From DAOUGC01 sp034429695 (GTDB lineage Bacteria > Chloroflexota > Anaerolineae > Anaerolineales > Anaerolineaceae), in NCBI GenBank assembly GCA_034429695.1, contig DAOUGC010000037.1:1-64000 (forward strand): DNA of 64,000 nt, read 5' to 3'. A model generated the notes under the pieces. That model had not been told where the DNA came from. It saw nothing but the letters and a program-made list of their open reading frames with translations, and ran no database searches. The position numbers and the translations under genes are program-made. Every line of letters starts with the position of its first letter. Position 1 is the first letter of the stretch. Of the stretch, positions 46,194 through 56,132 are shown piece by piece.

Positions 46194-47072
46194 TTATCCG
46201 TGCGCCATTTTTGCGGCGCGCAGCGTGCTGTTGAGCAGCATGGCGATCGTCATGGGACCCACCCCACCCGGAACCGGCGTGATCGCGCCTGCCACCTGCA
46301 CGGCTTCATCATATGCCACATCCCCCACCAGGCGGTAACCCCGCGCGCGGCTGGCATCTTCCACCCTGTTGATGCCAACGTCGATCACCACAGCGCCCGG
46401 TTTTACCCAGTCGCCGCGCACCATCTCAGCCCGTCCAACCGCTGCCACCAGCACATCCGCGCTGCGCACCACATCGGGCAGGTCCTTGGTGCGGCTGTGG
46501 CAAATGGTCACCGTGGCATTGGCGCGCACCAGCAGCAACGCCACCGGCATGCCGACAATATTGGAGCGTCCCAACACCACGGCATTCAAGCCTTCCAGAC
46601 GCGGCAGGGTCTTTTCAAGCATGTACATTACACCGGCGGGTGTGCAGGGCACAAACAACGGGTCGCGTCCCTTTTGCGCCAGCCGTCCAATATTCAATGG
46701 ATGGAAGCCGTCCACATCCTTTTCGATGCTGATCATGCTCAACACACGCTCTTCATCCAGCCCGGAAGGCAATGGCAACTGCACCAGAATACCGTTCACC
46801 GTTGGATCGGCATTCAACCTGCCCACCAGATCTTCAACTTCCTGCTGGCTGGCAGTGGCAGGCAGCTCATAACCGAAAGACTCAATGCCGGCTTCCTGAC
46901 AGGCTTTTTGCTTGGATTTCACATAAGCATGAGAAGCAGGGTTGTCGCCCACCAGCACGGTCGCCAGACCCGGGCGTGGCTTGCCGGCTGCCACCAGCGC
47001 CGCAACTTCCGCCGCCACATCTGCCCGTAACTGTTCCGCAATCGCTTTTCCGTCAATGATCTGTGCCGTCAT
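46194..47072 (-). CDS. folD: Bifunctional methylenetetrahydrofolate dehydrogenase/cyclohydrolase
   Basis: A 292-residue enzyme that interconverts 5,10-methylene- and 10-formyl-tetrahydrofolate with NADP. The active-site SYVKSKQKAC lysine region (Tyr and Lys), the QLPLPSG segment, GVMYMLEK and the Rossmann motif VVLGRSNIVGMPVALLL are present. Complete and of normal length. A TATAAT box lies on its promoter side without a good -35 box. In an acetogen or purine degrader it also feeds one-carbon units from purine rings. Confidence 0.97.
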   Translation of the reverse strand: MTAQIIDGKAIAEQLRADVAAEVAALVAAGKPRPGLATVLVGDNPASHAYVKSKQKACQEAGIESFGYELPATASQQEVEDLVGRLNADPTVNGILVQLPLPSGLDEERVLSMISIEKDVDGFHPLNIGRLAQKGRDPLFVPCTPAGVMYMLEKTLPRLEGLNAVVLGRSNIVGMPVALLLVRANATVTICHSRTKDLPDVVRSADVLVAAVGRAEMVRGDWVKPGAVVIDVGINRVEDASRARGYRLVGDVAYDEAVQVAGAITPVPGGVGPMTIAMLLNSTLRAAKMAHG

Positions 47073-47303
47073 GTTTCCATCCTATCGGTTGCAGTCAATT
47101 TCAAACCGGTTCATTTATTATACCGCCGTTGATCATTCCCCATTCCAGCCTTGAAAAAATCGGGTATAATCCACCCGCTTGTGAAAATTTACACAAACCA
47201 ACAAAGCTGATAGATCCATCCCGGCGGTGTGAATCGGTGCAACATACGTTACAATAGATATTCCCATACACTATGATGGATCCACTCTCTCTCAGGAGGC
47301 TGT

Positions 47304-48620
47304 ATGAGTAAACTTTGCGTGATCGGAACCGGCTATGTTGGCCTGGTCACCGGGACCTGTTTCGCCGATCTCGGAAATAACGTCGTTTGTCTGGATGTTG
47401 ACCAGGAACGCATTGATAATCTGCATCAATACATCATGCCGATTTACGAACCCGGTCTCGAGCAGCTCGTTCGCCAGAATCACCAGGCCGGACGCCTGAC
47501 CTTCACCACCAGTTACGAGGAAGCCCTGAAGGACGTTGAATTTGCATTTATTGCAGTGGGAACCCCTTCGGGCGTGGACGGTGAAGCCGACCTTCAATAC
47601 GTGCGTTCCGCCGCCGAATCCATTGCCGATCTGGTGGACACCCGCATCATTGTCATCAACAAGTCCACTGTGCCGGTAGGCACCGGCGACTGGGTGGCAG
47701 AAATCATCAAGAAGCGCCGCGCTGGCCGCCCGTTGGATTTTCACGTGGTCTCCAACCCCGAATTCCTGCGCGAAGGTTCAGCCATTTTTGACTTCATGAA
47801 CCCCGACCGCGTTGTGCTCGGCTCAACTGATCGCGATGCCGCCGGTCAGGTTGCCCAGCTTTACCTCACCCTGCGCTGCCCGATCCAGATCACGGATCTG
47901 CGTACGGCTGAGATGATCAAGTATGCCTCCAACGCCTTCCTCGCCACGCGCATCTCGTTCATCAACGAAATCGCCAACATGTGCGAAGAACTGGGCGCAG
48001 ATGTGCGCGAAGTGGCACAGGGCATGGGGCTGGACAAACGCATTGGCCGCGCCTTCCTGGATGCCGGTCTCGGCTGGGGTGGGTCGTGCTTCCCCAAGGA
48101 TGTCAAAGCCCTGGCACACATGGCTGTGCTGCACGGCACGCAACCCCAACTACTGCAGGCGGTGATGGAAATCAACCGCAACCAGCGCCGCCGGCTGGTC
48201 TACAAGCTGCGCAAGGCTCTCGGCGGGCTGGATGAAAAAGTGATCGGCGTACTGGGGCTTTCCTTCAAGCCCAATACCGATGACATCCGCGAAGCCCCTG
48301 CGTTTGAGGTCATTCACCTGCTGCAAAATGAAGGCGCCCATGTGCGCGCATACGACCCGCAAGCCATGAAGAACGCCGCCGCCCAGCTCCAGCGTGTCAC
48401 CCTGTGCGATAATCCTTATTCCGTTGCAGAAGGCGCCGATGCCATCATCCTTGCCACTGACTGGAATGAATTTAAATCGCTGGACTTCTCCCGCATCCGC
48501 CAGTTGATGCATACACCGGTGATCATGGATGGACGCAACCTGTGGAACGGTCAGGACCTGCGCGAGCAAGGTTTCAAGTATTTTGGTGTCGGCCAGGGCG
48601 GTTTCCAGAACGGCGACTGA
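47304..48620 (+). CDS. ugd: UDP-glucose 6-dehydrogenase
   Basis: A 438-residue enzyme that oxidises UDP-glucose to UDP-glucuronate with two NAD. The N-terminal GTGYVGLVTGTCFADLG dinucleotide motif, the VGTP segment, and the catalytic cysteine in GWGGSCFPKDVKAL are present, and GLSFKPNTDDIREAPA marks the C-terminal domain. The AGGAGG-type site (CTCTCAGGAGGCTGT) precedes the ATG. It supplies precursors for exopolysaccharide or cell-envelope glycans. It is followed by a strong terminator. Confidence 0.97.
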   Translation: MSKLCVIGTGYVGLVTGTCFADLGNNVVCLDVDQERIDNLHQYIMPIYEPGLEQLVRQNHQAGRLTFTTSYEEALKDVEFAFIAVGTPSGVDGEADLQYVRSAAESIADLVDTRIIVINKSTVPVGTGDWVAEIIKKRRAGRPLDFHVVSNPEFLREGSAIFDFMNPDRVVLGSTDRDAAGQVAQLYLTLRCPIQITDLRTAEMIKYASNAFLATRISFINEIANMCEELGADVREVAQGMGLDKRIGRAFLDAGLGWGGSCFPKDVKALAHMAVLHGTQPQLLQAVMEINRNQRRRLVYKLRKALGGLDEKVIGVLGLSFKPNTDDIREAPAFEVIHLLQNEGAHVRAYDPQAMKNAAAQLQRVTLCDNPYSVAEGADAIILATDWNEFKSLDFSRIRQLMHTPVIMDGRNLWNGQDLREQGFKYFGVGQGGFQNGD

Positions 48621-48654
48621 TAAACCTGCCGCAACCATTACGGCAATTGCCTGC

Positions 48655-48692
48655 TTCACCCCGAATAACCATTGTTCGGGGTGAATTTTTTT
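48655..48692 (+). terminator. Strong terminator after ugd
   Basis: TTCACCCCGAA pairs with TTCGGGGTGAA (11 base pairs, nine-base loop) and is followed by seven T residues, 35 bases after the ugd stop. Confidence 0.95.
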
Positions 48693-48869
48693 CCCGCAAC
48701 GGCAAGGATGCCCCACGCCATTAGCCCAAAAAATGGTTTTGTTAACATTCAGTTTTCAACTTTGCCAAAACCGTCATTTCCACCCCTTATCACGGCGATT
48801 GTTTCTTGCCTGCATGATATAATATTTCTGGTCAATATGGCGTTATCTATCTTCCAGTGGAGGCATTGA

Positions 48870-49205
48870 ATGGATATCACCCGATCCCAGTTCAAGCACT
48901 GTGACATGCTCAAAATTAAAGGCCGCATCGACAGTGCCACCGCACCTCAGTTTGCCAACGCAGTCAACGAAACCATCGAAGAAGGGCGTTACAAAATTGT
49001 GCTCGATATGAGCGAGGTCGAGTTCATCTCCTCCGCCGGCTTGCGGGTGCTGGTAAACGCCCAGAAGACCTGCCGTCGCTATAACCGGGGTGAAGTGGTC
49101 ATCTCCAACGTCCCCGCCAACATTTACTCCGCGCTTGACCTGGCCGGTTTTACCGCCCTGTTCAAGATCTTTAACGATAATCTGACCGCAGTCGGAAATT
49201 TCTGA
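48870..49205 (+). CDS. STAS-domain anti-sigma factor antagonist
   Basis: A 111-residue SpoIIAA/RsbV-like protein with the phospho-acceptor serine in EFISSAGLRVL (about residue 55). Such proteins bind and inactivate the anti-sigma kinase in the next gene when unphosphorylated. The start is 20 bases from a TATAAT region without a clear -35. It leads a three-gene partner-switching operon. Confidence 0.92.
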   Translation: MDITRSQFKHCDMLKIKGRIDSATAPQFANAVNETIEEGRYKIVLDMSEVEFISSAGLRVLVNAQKTCRRYNRGEVVISNVPANIYSALDLAGFTALFKIFNDNLTAVGNF

Positions 49206-49222
49206 CTCGCTGACTGACATCC

Positions 49223-49651
49223 ATGCCAACCCGCACGTTTCCGGGGCAATACGCCAGCCTGGCTGATATTGCCGCATTTGTCCGTCAGTCAGCCGTTCAA
49301 GCTGGTATTGAAGGGTTTGACCTGTACGCCGTGGAAACCGCTGTGGATGAAGCCTGCTCCAACATCATTGAGCACGGCTACAAGGGCGAAGGCGTTGGCG
49401 AGATTGTCTGTTCCCTGACCGTCACGAAGGAAGGGCTGACCATAATCCTCACCGATTTTGGTCAGCCTTTTAATCCCCGCAAGATCAAAAAACCCAGGAC
49501 GGATGCCCCGCTCGGCGAGCGCGAATCTCACGGCCTGGGGTTGTATTTTATGCATCAGTTGATGGATGAGGTGCGTTTTGGTTCGTCCCCTGAGGGCGGC
49601 AACACTGTGACCATGATCAAACGCATCAAGAAAGAGAGCCAGACCGAATGA
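49223..49651 (+). CDS. RsbW/SpoIIAB-like serine kinase, anti-sigma factor
   Basis: A 142-residue GHKL-type ATPase with the N-box AVDEACSNIIEHGY, a G1 region LTDFGQPFNP and the G2 motif ESHGLGLYFM. It phosphorylates its STAS antagonist and sequesters a target regulator or sigma factor. The stop overlaps the optional ATGA start of the phosphatase gene. No sigma factor gene lies next to it. Confidence 0.9.
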   Translation: MPTRTFPGQYASLADIAAFVRQSAVQAGIEGFDLYAVETAVDEACSNIIEHGYKGEGVGEIVCSLTVTKEGLTIILTDFGQPFNPRKIKKPRTDAPLGERESHGLGLYFMHQLMDEVRFGSSPEGGNTVTMIKRIKKESQTE

Positions 49652-49683
49652 CGGGCATGCCGCAGGCTGAGGAGGACGCTCAC

Positions 49684-52600
49684 ATGCCAACATCTGCCTG
49701 GTCATGGGACCCGATCCTGACCCTGGGCCGGCGTTTGCTGGAGCAAACCGAAGCCGCCGATCAGTGTGACCTGATCGCTGCGGCGGTTGCTGCATTGCTT
49801 GACTGCCAGTCCACGGTCTGGTTGTGCCGCCCGTTTTACCCGCTGCCGGGGCAACTCTCGCACCCCACCCTGCCTGGCGCACCCGCTTCAGAGATCGTCC
49901 ATCAGACCTATGACACCCACACCACCACCTGCCAGGACAGCTCCGGCAGGCTGTCTGCCTGTCAGGCAAGCGCAGAGGGTGTCGGCTCAACCGAGATGGC
50001 CATTCCCCTGCTGGCCGGGGACGCCCTGCTGGGCGTGGTTCATCTGCACCACCTACCCAAACCCATAACAGAAGAAGCGTTCGAGCAGCTTTCCAGCCTG
50101 ACGGCCCACGCTGCCTTTGCCATGCAGGTCACCCGTCAGATCCTGTTGAAAAACTGGCGCAACGATCAACTCTCCCTGGTGCGTTCGGTATCAGCCAAAC
50201 TCACCCGTTTGCTCGATCTCAACGAGATGTGCCGCGAAGTCACCCGTCTGATCCAGGAGACCTTCTCCTATTACTACGTGGCCATCTTCACCGTACCGCA
50301 GGCGCGCACCGAACTCAAATTCCGCGCCAGCGCATCAGCCTCGGCGCTTGGCCGCGCCAGGGTTCCCCGCATCCGCATTGGTGAAGGGCTGATTGGTACT
50401 GTGGCGCACACCGGCGAGGAGATACTGGCGCCGGATGTGCATCTTGAGCCCAATTACCGTCATTTTGACGCCCTGCCCGAAACCTACTCTGAGTTTGCCC
50501 TGCCCCTTAAAGTGGAGTCGCACGTCATCGGCGTTCTGGATGTGCAATCCGATCTGCCGGACGATTTTCACGAGAATGACATTCTGGTCCTGCGCGCCCT
50601 GGCTGACACAATCAGCGTGGCCATTGAAAATATTAATATTTACCATGACCTGCAGCGCCAGAATGAGCAAAAAGAGATCGTTTTTGACGTCTCCCACAAA
50701 CTGGCATCCATTCTGGAACTCGACCCCCTGCTGGATGAAATCGTCACCCTCATCCAGCGCCGGTTCAACTTTCCATTTGTCCACATTTTCACCGTACACC
50801 CCGGGCGGCGCACCATCATCTATCGCGCCGGAAGCGGTGCGCGCAGTCAGGCCATGCTCGACCGGATGATCTCTTATGATCTCGACTCCCGTATGGGCAT
50901 CATCCCGTGGGTGGCGCGCAGCGGCAGGATCCGCGTACTCAACGATGTCACCCGCGACCCGTTATACGTTCCTTCTGATTTGCCGCCCGCCAACACCCGC
51001 TCTGAAATGGCCGTGCCGTTGATCTTTGGCAACGAGGTGCTGGGCGTGCTGGACATCCAGAGCAACCGCATTAACGCATTCAGCGCTGAGGATGAAAGCC
51101 TGTTTGAAGCCCTCGCCGCCAGCCTGGCGATCTCCATCCGCAACGCCAGTACCTATCGTTCTGAACGATGGCGGCGTCAGGTGGGCGATTCGCTGCGCGA
51201 CGTGGCTTCCCTGCTGTCTGCCAATATCGAACTCGATCAACTGCTTGACCGCATCCTGCACGAACTGGAACGCAACCTGCCCAGTGAAGCCTCTGCCATC
51301 TGGTTGCTGGACGATTCAGTCTCAGCAGACCAGCCCCATCTGCACCTGGCTGCCGTTCACGGCGTGGACCCAGAAAAAATGATGGCCGCCGTGGACCAGG
51401 CGTCGGTTGCGCGCAAATGGTTGGAATCAGCGCTCACCTTCACCCGGCCCGGCGTGCGCACTGAGAAGGACCCCATCGGTCCGTTGGGCATGGCGCTCGG
51501 ATGCCCACCCACCTACTCATCCCTGGCGGCCCCGTTGATCGCGGGTGAAAAACCGCTGGGCATTCTAACCATGGCTCATTCCACCGCCGGACGTTACGGC
51601 TCTGAAGCCATGGATATCTGCGCCAACTTCGCCTCATATGCCGCAGTTGCCATTCAAAACTCGCGCCTGTACGCCGAAGCCCAGGCTCAGGCATGGATCT
51701 CCACCGTCATGCTGCAGGTGTCCGAATCATCCCAGACTTCTGACACCGTGGATGACCTGCTTGCCACCATGGTGCGCCTGACCCCCTTGCTGGTGGGGGT
51801 GCAAAAAAGCGCCGCTTTTCTATTTGATGAACCCACCCAGGTCTTCCGCCTGACCCATTCCTATGAAATGGATCTGCCTGCGGGCGCGTCTTCCTTGTTC
51901 AATGTGCAGGATAACCCCGCCTTCATGCAATTGCTTGCCACCCAGGCTCCGGTCTTCATTCAGGATGTGAAAACAGAATTGAACCTGGAGGCTGCTGCGC
52001 TGGAAGACAGGCGCGGTACACTGGTGCTCATGCCGCTCATCTCGCGCGGGGCATTGCAGGGCGCGCTGCTGGTGGCCCACCTGCGCCTGAGCGAGGAAGG
52101 CCTGCAACAACCCTTTGATCAACAGACCCTGTCGATCCTGCAGGGCATCGCTCACCAGACGGCAGTGGCGTTTGAGAACCTGCGCCTGATCGAAGCCCGC
52201 CAGGAAGAGGGATACGTCACGGCGGTCATGCTGCAGGTGGCGCAGGCGGTTGCCAGCCAGAACAAGCTGGATGACATCCTTGACACCATCGTGCACCTTA
52301 TGCCCATCCTGGTGGGCATTGATGCCTGCATGATCTATCTGTGGGACAACGCCCTGGATGAGTTTTATCCCGCCCAGGTCTATACCGGTTCCCATAGCGA
52401 GGAAGAACTGCTGATCAACCGTACGTATTCCCCGGGTGAGTTTGAACTGCTCGACCGGGTGTTCGCCAACGATCTCAGCTTCTCACCGCTTGGCAATGCC
52501 AATTTGCCGCCCGAGGAATGGCCCGACCTGTTCTGCCTGACCCAGGAGGAGTTTGGCGCGGTTGCGCCGCATACCACCTCACCCTGGTTGATGGGTTTTC

Positions 52601-53505
52601 CGTTGACGGTGAAGGGCGAGATCTACGGTGTGCTGCTGGCAAAGGAAACGCGCAACACAGCGGCATTCCGTGACCGGCGCATTGAGATCCTCACCGGCAT
52701 CGCCCAGCAAATCGCCATGGCCATACAAAACGAGCATCTCAACACCGAAATGGTGGAACGTGAACGCATGGAGCGTGAGATTCAACTCGCCCGGGAAATC
52801 CAACAGACCTTCCTGCCTTCACGCCTGCCCGCCCCTTCCGGCTGGGAACTGGACGCCCGCTGGCAGACCGCCCGCACGGTGGGCGGCGACTTCTACGATA
52901 TTTTTAAGATCGGCAAGCGCAAGCTGGGTCTGGTGATCGCAGATGTGTCAGACAAGGGCATGCCCGCCGCCCTGTACATGACCGTCACGCGCACATTGAT
53001 CCGCGCCAGTGCGCACACCCTGCACTCGCCGGCTGCCGTGCTGGAACGCATCAACAACCAGCTTGTGGCCGAATCTCACACCGGCATGTACGTCACCTGC
53101 ATCTACGGCGTACTGGACCTGGATACCGGGATCTTTACCTACGCGAATGCCGGTCACAATTTACCTTTCACCTTCCACCATTCCAACGGCCAGGTCGTCC
53201 CGCTCGAAAAAGGCTCCATGGCTCTGGCAGTGATGGACGGCATCACCTATACTGACCACCACGTGGAAATGCAGCCGGGCGACCTGCTGTTGCTCTACAC
53301 CGACGGCGTCACCGAGCACTTCTCGCCCGACGGCGAAGCCTTTGGCGATGACCGCCTCATTGATGTCATCCAGCAGTGCGCCCATAATGACAACTCCAGC
53401 GCCAATCACCTGCTGGACATGGTGAATAATGCCCTGACGATTTTCAGGGAAGGTGCGCCGCCTTCAGACGATGTCACCATGCTCGCCGTTCATCGCAAGG
53501 AATGA
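49684..53505 (+). CDS. Multi-GAF SpoIIE-type PP2C phosphatase
   Basis: About 1273 residues. Six consecutive GAF-like sensor domains (about 150 residues each, with repeated spaced segments such as MAIPLLAGDALLGVV, ALPLKVESHVIGVLDVQS and MAVPLIFGNEVLGVLDIQS) precede a coiled linker and a C-terminal PP2C/SpoIIE domain from about residue 1040. Metal-binding GGDFYDIF, ADVSDKGMPAAL and YTDGVTE through SDDVTML are intact. It would dephosphorylate the STAS protein in response to ligands or signals sensed by GAF domains. ATG at 49684 has GGAGG eight bases upstream; an earlier ATG at 49648 overlaps the kinase gene. The number of sensor domains is unusually large. Confidence 0.9.
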   Translation: MPTSAWSWDPILTLGRRLLEQTEAADQCDLIAAAVAALLDCQSTVWLCRPFYPLPGQLSHPTLPGAPASEIVHQTYDTHTTTCQDSSGRLSACQASAEGVGSTEMAIPLLAGDALLGVVHLHHLPKPITEEAFEQLSSLTAHAAFAMQVTRQILLKNWRNDQLSLVRSVSAKLTRLLDLNEMCREVTRLIQETFSYYYVAIFTVPQARTELKFRASASASALGRARVPRIRIGEGLIGTVAHTGEEILAPDVHLEPNYRHFDALPETYSEFALPLKVESHVIGVLDVQSDLPDDFHENDILVLRALADTISVAIENINIYHDLQRQNEQKEIVFDVSHKLASILELDPLLDEIVTLIQRRFNFPFVHIFTVHPGRRTIIYRAGSGARSQAMLDRMISYDLDSRMGIIPWVARSGRIRVLNDVTRDPLYVPSDLPPANTRSEMAVPLIFGNEVLGVLDIQSNRINAFSAEDESLFEALAASLAISIRNASTYRSERWRRQVGDSLRDVASLLSANIELDQLLDRILHELERNLPSEASAIWLLDDSVSADQPHLHLAAVHGVDPEKMMAAVDQASVARKWLESALTFTRPGVRTEKDPIGPLGMALGCPPTYSSLAAPLIAGEKPLGILTMAHSTAGRYGSEAMDICANFASYAAVAIQNSRLYAEAQAQAWISTVMLQVSESSQTSDTVDDLLATMVRLTPLLVGVQKSAAFLFDEPTQVFRLTHSYEMDLPAGASSLFNVQDNPAFMQLLATQAPVFIQDVKTELNLEAAALEDRRGTLVLMPLISRGALQGALLVAHLRLSEEGLQQPFDQQTLSILQGIAHQTAVAFENLRLIEARQEEGYVTAVMLQVAQAVASQNKLDDILDTIVHLMPILVGIDACMIYLWDNALDEFYPAQVYTGSHSEEELLINRTYSPGEFELLDRVFANDLSFSPLGNANLPPEEWPDLFCLTQEEFGAVAPHTTSPWLMGFPLTVKGEIYGVLLAKETRNTAAFRDRRIEILTGIAQQIAMAIQNEHLNTEMVERERMEREIQLAREIQQTFLPSRLPAPSGWELDARWQTARTVGGDFYDIFKIGKRKLGLVIADVSDKGMPAALYMTVTRTLIRASAHTLHSPAAVLERINNQLVAESHTGMYVTCIYGVLDLDTGIFTYANAGHNLPFTFHHSNGQVVPLEKGSMALAVMDGITYTDHHVEMQPGDLLLLYTDGVTEHFSPDGEAFGDDRLIDVIQQCAHNDNSSANHLLDMVNNALTIFREGAPPSDDVTMLAVHRKE

Positions 53506-53539
53506 CAACCTGTTGATTTAACAATTTACCGGAGGATCG

Positions 53540-54070
53540 ATGAACCCCAGAAGATTGATCATCCTGGGAATTACCGCCATCTTAATCCTATCCTGCAACA
53601 TGCCGGCTGCCCTGCCCACCATCACACCCATTCCATCACCCACCGCCACGCTTGCAGGCCCCCTGCCCCCCCCCACTGAAGATCCTTTCCCATCCGTCAT
53701 CATGGATGGGGATGAAGTCTTTGGAGCCGATTCAAACTGGCTGTTCGCCTCGGGCGAAGTCAGCGGGTACTGGATGCCATCCGAGGGCGACACGCGCGCG
53801 TTTGAGGTTGCCCTGGCGCCTTACCTGATCTTTAACATGCCCTCCCTGGCAGAACGCCTGGTCACCGAGGATTATCATGCCCAATATGTGGGTGTGATCA
53901 TTCAAGAAACGCCCCTCATTTTCGGAAACTACTTCTGTCACATCATCCCCCAGGTGGACTGGCAGCAGGAGTTCTACATCATCGCCGACGGCGGCGCCTG
54001 TTTCTTTAACATTTTGTACGACCCCGCCACCGGCAGCTTTTTACGCTTGCAGGTGAATGGTGAATCATAA
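53540..54070 (+). CDS. Small lipoprotein with Thr/Pro-rich linker
   Basis: A 176-residue protein with a lipobox (ILILSC) followed by a Thr/Pro linker typical of this lineage, then a globular domain without a recognised family motif. GGAGG precedes the ATG. It is likely exported and tethered to the membrane. The next gene overlaps its 3' end by 14 bases. Confidence 0.75.
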   Translation: MNPRRLIILGITAILILSCNMPAALPTITPIPSPTATLAGPLPPPTEDPFPSVIMDGDEVFGADSNWLFASGEVSGYWMPSEGDTRAFEVALAPYLIFNMPSLAERLVTEDYHAQYVGVIIQETPLIFGNYFCHIIPQVDWQQEFYIIADGGACFFNILYDPATGSFLRLQVNGES

Positions 54071-54746
54071 TATTTATCCACAACATCAAAATCACTGCGC
54101 CATCTTGTGGGATCTGGACGGCACGCTGATGGACACTGGTGAGCTGCATTACCAGTCCTGGGCAGCCGTGCTGCGCAAACTCGGCATTGACTTCACCCGC
54201 GAACGCTTTTTCACTGGTTTTGGCAGCAACAATACTGCCGTACTCACCGACCTGTTTGGACCGGTAACCCCAGAATTTGTCCAGCAGGTGGGCGGCGATA
54301 AGGAACAGTGGTTTCGTGACAATATAGTGGGCAATGTGCGCCTGTTGCCCGGTGTAACGGACTGGCTGACACGCTTCAGGGATTGGGGCTGGGCGCAAGC
54401 CATTGTGTCTTCTGCCCCCATGGCAAACGTTGACGCCCTGGTGGATGCACTGCAAATTCGCGAATATTTTGACCTGCTGGTATCCGCCGCCAAGCTGCCA
54501 TCCAAACCCGATCCGGCGGGTTTTCTTCAGGCATCATCGGTATTGCAAATCCCCCCACAAGCCTGTCTGGTGGTGGAAGATTCACCGGTTGGCGTGCAGG
54601 GGGCAGCCAATGCCGGCATGGCATCCATTGCCGTGCAGACCCACCATTCTGCCGGGGCTCTGGCTGGCGCCAGCCTGATCCTGCCTGATCTGAGCCACCT
54701 TGAACCGGAAATGGTATTCGATTTGCTGCATATTTCTCATGAATAA
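54057..54746 (+). CDS. HAD-superfamily phosphatase (beta-phosphoglucomutase-like)
   Basis: A 229-residue HAD enzyme with the nucleophile motif ILWDLDGTLMDTG, a SSAP region with the conserved Ser/Thr, the SKPDPAGF lysine and the VVEDSPVGVQGAANAGM acidic motif IV. The family hydrolyses sugar phosphates or rearranges them. It overlaps the lipoprotein gene at its start and is close to the HIT-like gene. Confidence 0.88.
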   Translation: MVNHNIYPQHQNHCAILWDLDGTLMDTGELHYQSWAAVLRKLGIDFTRERFFTGFGSNNTAVLTDLFGPVTPEFVQQVGGDKEQWFRDNIVGNVRLLPGVTDWLTRFRDWGWAQAIVSSAPMANVDALVDALQIREYFDLLVSAAKLPSKPDPAGFLQASSVLQIPPQACLVVEDSPVGVQGAANAGMASIAVQTHHSAGALAGASLILPDLSHLEPEMVFDLLHISHE

Positions 54747-54761
54747 CCAGGGAGGATGACC

Positions 54762-55199
54762 GTGCCCCCATCATTAATCGAAGGCGCCCGCGCCGGGCAG
54801 GAACCAACCACCATCCTGCGCCTGCCGTCGGGCTGGGTGTTTCTCCATGCGCAACAATTTCTGCGCGGATATTGCCTGTTGTGCGCCGACCCGCCGCTGC
54901 CTTCGATCAACGATTGCGATCCTGCCACGCGGGCGCAATTTCTGGCAGACATGGTTACCGTGGGCGACGCACTGCTAGAAGTGACGCATGCCTGCCGCAT
55001 CAACTACTTTATCGCAGGCAACTTCAACCCGGTGCTGCACGCCCACATTGTCCCCCGTTATTTGACTGAGCCGGACCTGTATCGCAAAGGGCCGCCCTGG
55101 TCCTATCCGCAGGAAACCATGGACTCCATTGATTTTGACCCGCACCGCGACGCTGATTTGATGAACAGCATCCGGAAGGCAATTCAGAGCCGCCTATAA
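54762..55199 (+). CDS. HIT-like nucleotide-binding hydrolase
   Basis: A 145-residue HIT-fold protein with the motif NFNPVLHAHIVPRY. The first of the three histidines of HxHxH is replaced by Val, while the middle catalytic His and the third are kept. Members hydrolyse nucleotide phosphoramidates or dinucleoside polyphosphates. An ATG at 54756 is abutted by GGGAGG with no spacer, so GTG at 54762 (six-base spacing) is preferred, as with ppdK. Confidence 0.85.
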   Translation: MPPSLIEGARAGQEPTTILRLPSGWVFLHAQQFLRGYCLLCADPPLPSINDCDPATRAQFLADMVTVGDALLEVTHACRINYFIAGNFNPVLHAHIVPRYLTEPDLYRKGPPWSYPQETMDSIDFDPHRDADLMNSIRKAIQSRL

Positions 55200-55228
55200 C
55201 CCCCGCTGCGCCAGGTCATTTTTTCGAG

Positions 55229-55990
55229 TTACTTCCTTCGGTGCTTAATCCGCTCCAGTTCACGCCGTACTGCTTCGGTGGCAGCCAGTACGGTGCTCTC
55301 GTCGGCCATGTAACGGCTGCCGGTCACTCTGCCGGTTCCATCAAACTCATACACCAGTGGGATGCCGGTGGGAATGTTGAGATCCATGATCTCATGCTCA
55401 TCCAGCCCGTCCAGTTCTTTGACCAGCGCACGCAGGCTGTTGCCGTGCGCCGAGATCAGCACCTCTTCACCATTCATCACGCGCGGCAGAATCGCCTCAC
55501 GCCAGCAAGCCAGCACGCGTTCACCGGTATCCTGCAGTGACTCCCCTACGGGCAGATGTTGAGGATCAATGCCAGCGTACCGCCGGTCAAAACGCGGGTG
55601 GTCCGGATCGTCCCAACCCATCAAAGGCGGCCGCACCTTATAGGATCGCCGCCATGCATACACCTGCTGCCCACCCAGATGGTCAGCGGTTTCAGTTTTG
55701 TTCAACCCCTGCAAGGCACCGTAATGGCGTTCGTTCAAACGCCAGTCATTGATCACCGGCACCCATTCCTGTTTCATCTCCCCCAGCACCAGCCATGTGG
55801 TGCGAATGGCCCTGACCAGCATGGAGGTGAAGACGCAGTCCAGTTGGAAGCCGGCCTCCAGCAGTTGCCTGCCCGAGCGCATGGCTTCAAATACGCCCTG
55901 TTCGGTAAGACCAACATCCGTCCAACCGGTAAAGCGGTTTTCCGAGTTCCATTCGCTTTGCCCGTGCCTGAGCAACACCACCCTGCGCAT
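55229..55990 (-). CDS. gpmA: 2,3-bisphosphoglycerate-dependent phosphoglycerate mutase
   Basis: A 253-residue histidine phosphatase-fold enzyme of glycolysis. The catalytic LLRHGQSEWN, RFTGWTDVGLTEQG, the NERHYGALQGLNK segment, and the second catalytic His in ISAHGNSLRALVK are all present. The ATG at 55990 follows GGAGG. It is convergent with the HIT-like gene; no good terminator separates them. Confidence 0.96.
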   Translation of the reverse strand: MRRVVLLRHGQSEWNSENRFTGWTDVGLTEQGVFEAMRSGRQLLEAGFQLDCVFTSMLVRAIRTTWLVLGEMKQEWVPVINDWRLNERHYGALQGLNKTETADHLGGQQVYAWRRSYKVRPPLMGWDDPDHPRFDRRYAGIDPQHLPVGESLQDTGERVLACWREAILPRVMNGEEVLISAHGNSLRALVKELDGLDEHEIMDLNIPTGIPLVYEFDGTGRVTGSRYMADESTVLAATEAVRRELERIKHRRK

Positions 55991-56068
55991 ATACCCTCCA
56001 TTAGCAGTCTTCACTTATTATAGTGTCTGCGCCGCTCCAAAATGATGAATAAATTCCCGATTTCCCTC

Positions 56069-56097
56069 TTGCGCCAATAGAACATTAGTGCTAATAT
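56069..56097 (+). promoter_or_regulatory. Promoter with embedded palindrome before the DUF3795-like genes
   Basis: TTGCGC, 17 bases and TAATAT form a promoter-like pair. ATTAG-TG-CTAAT (56084-56095) is a short palindrome within the spacer and -10 box. The 12-base string AACATTAGTGCT in it also occurs, in the same orientation relative to its gene, upstream of BMP2 (35531-35542). Confidence 0.55.
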
Positions 56098-56132
56098 GGT
56101 CATAACGCAATCCTGTTGGGAGGGAAAACCAC

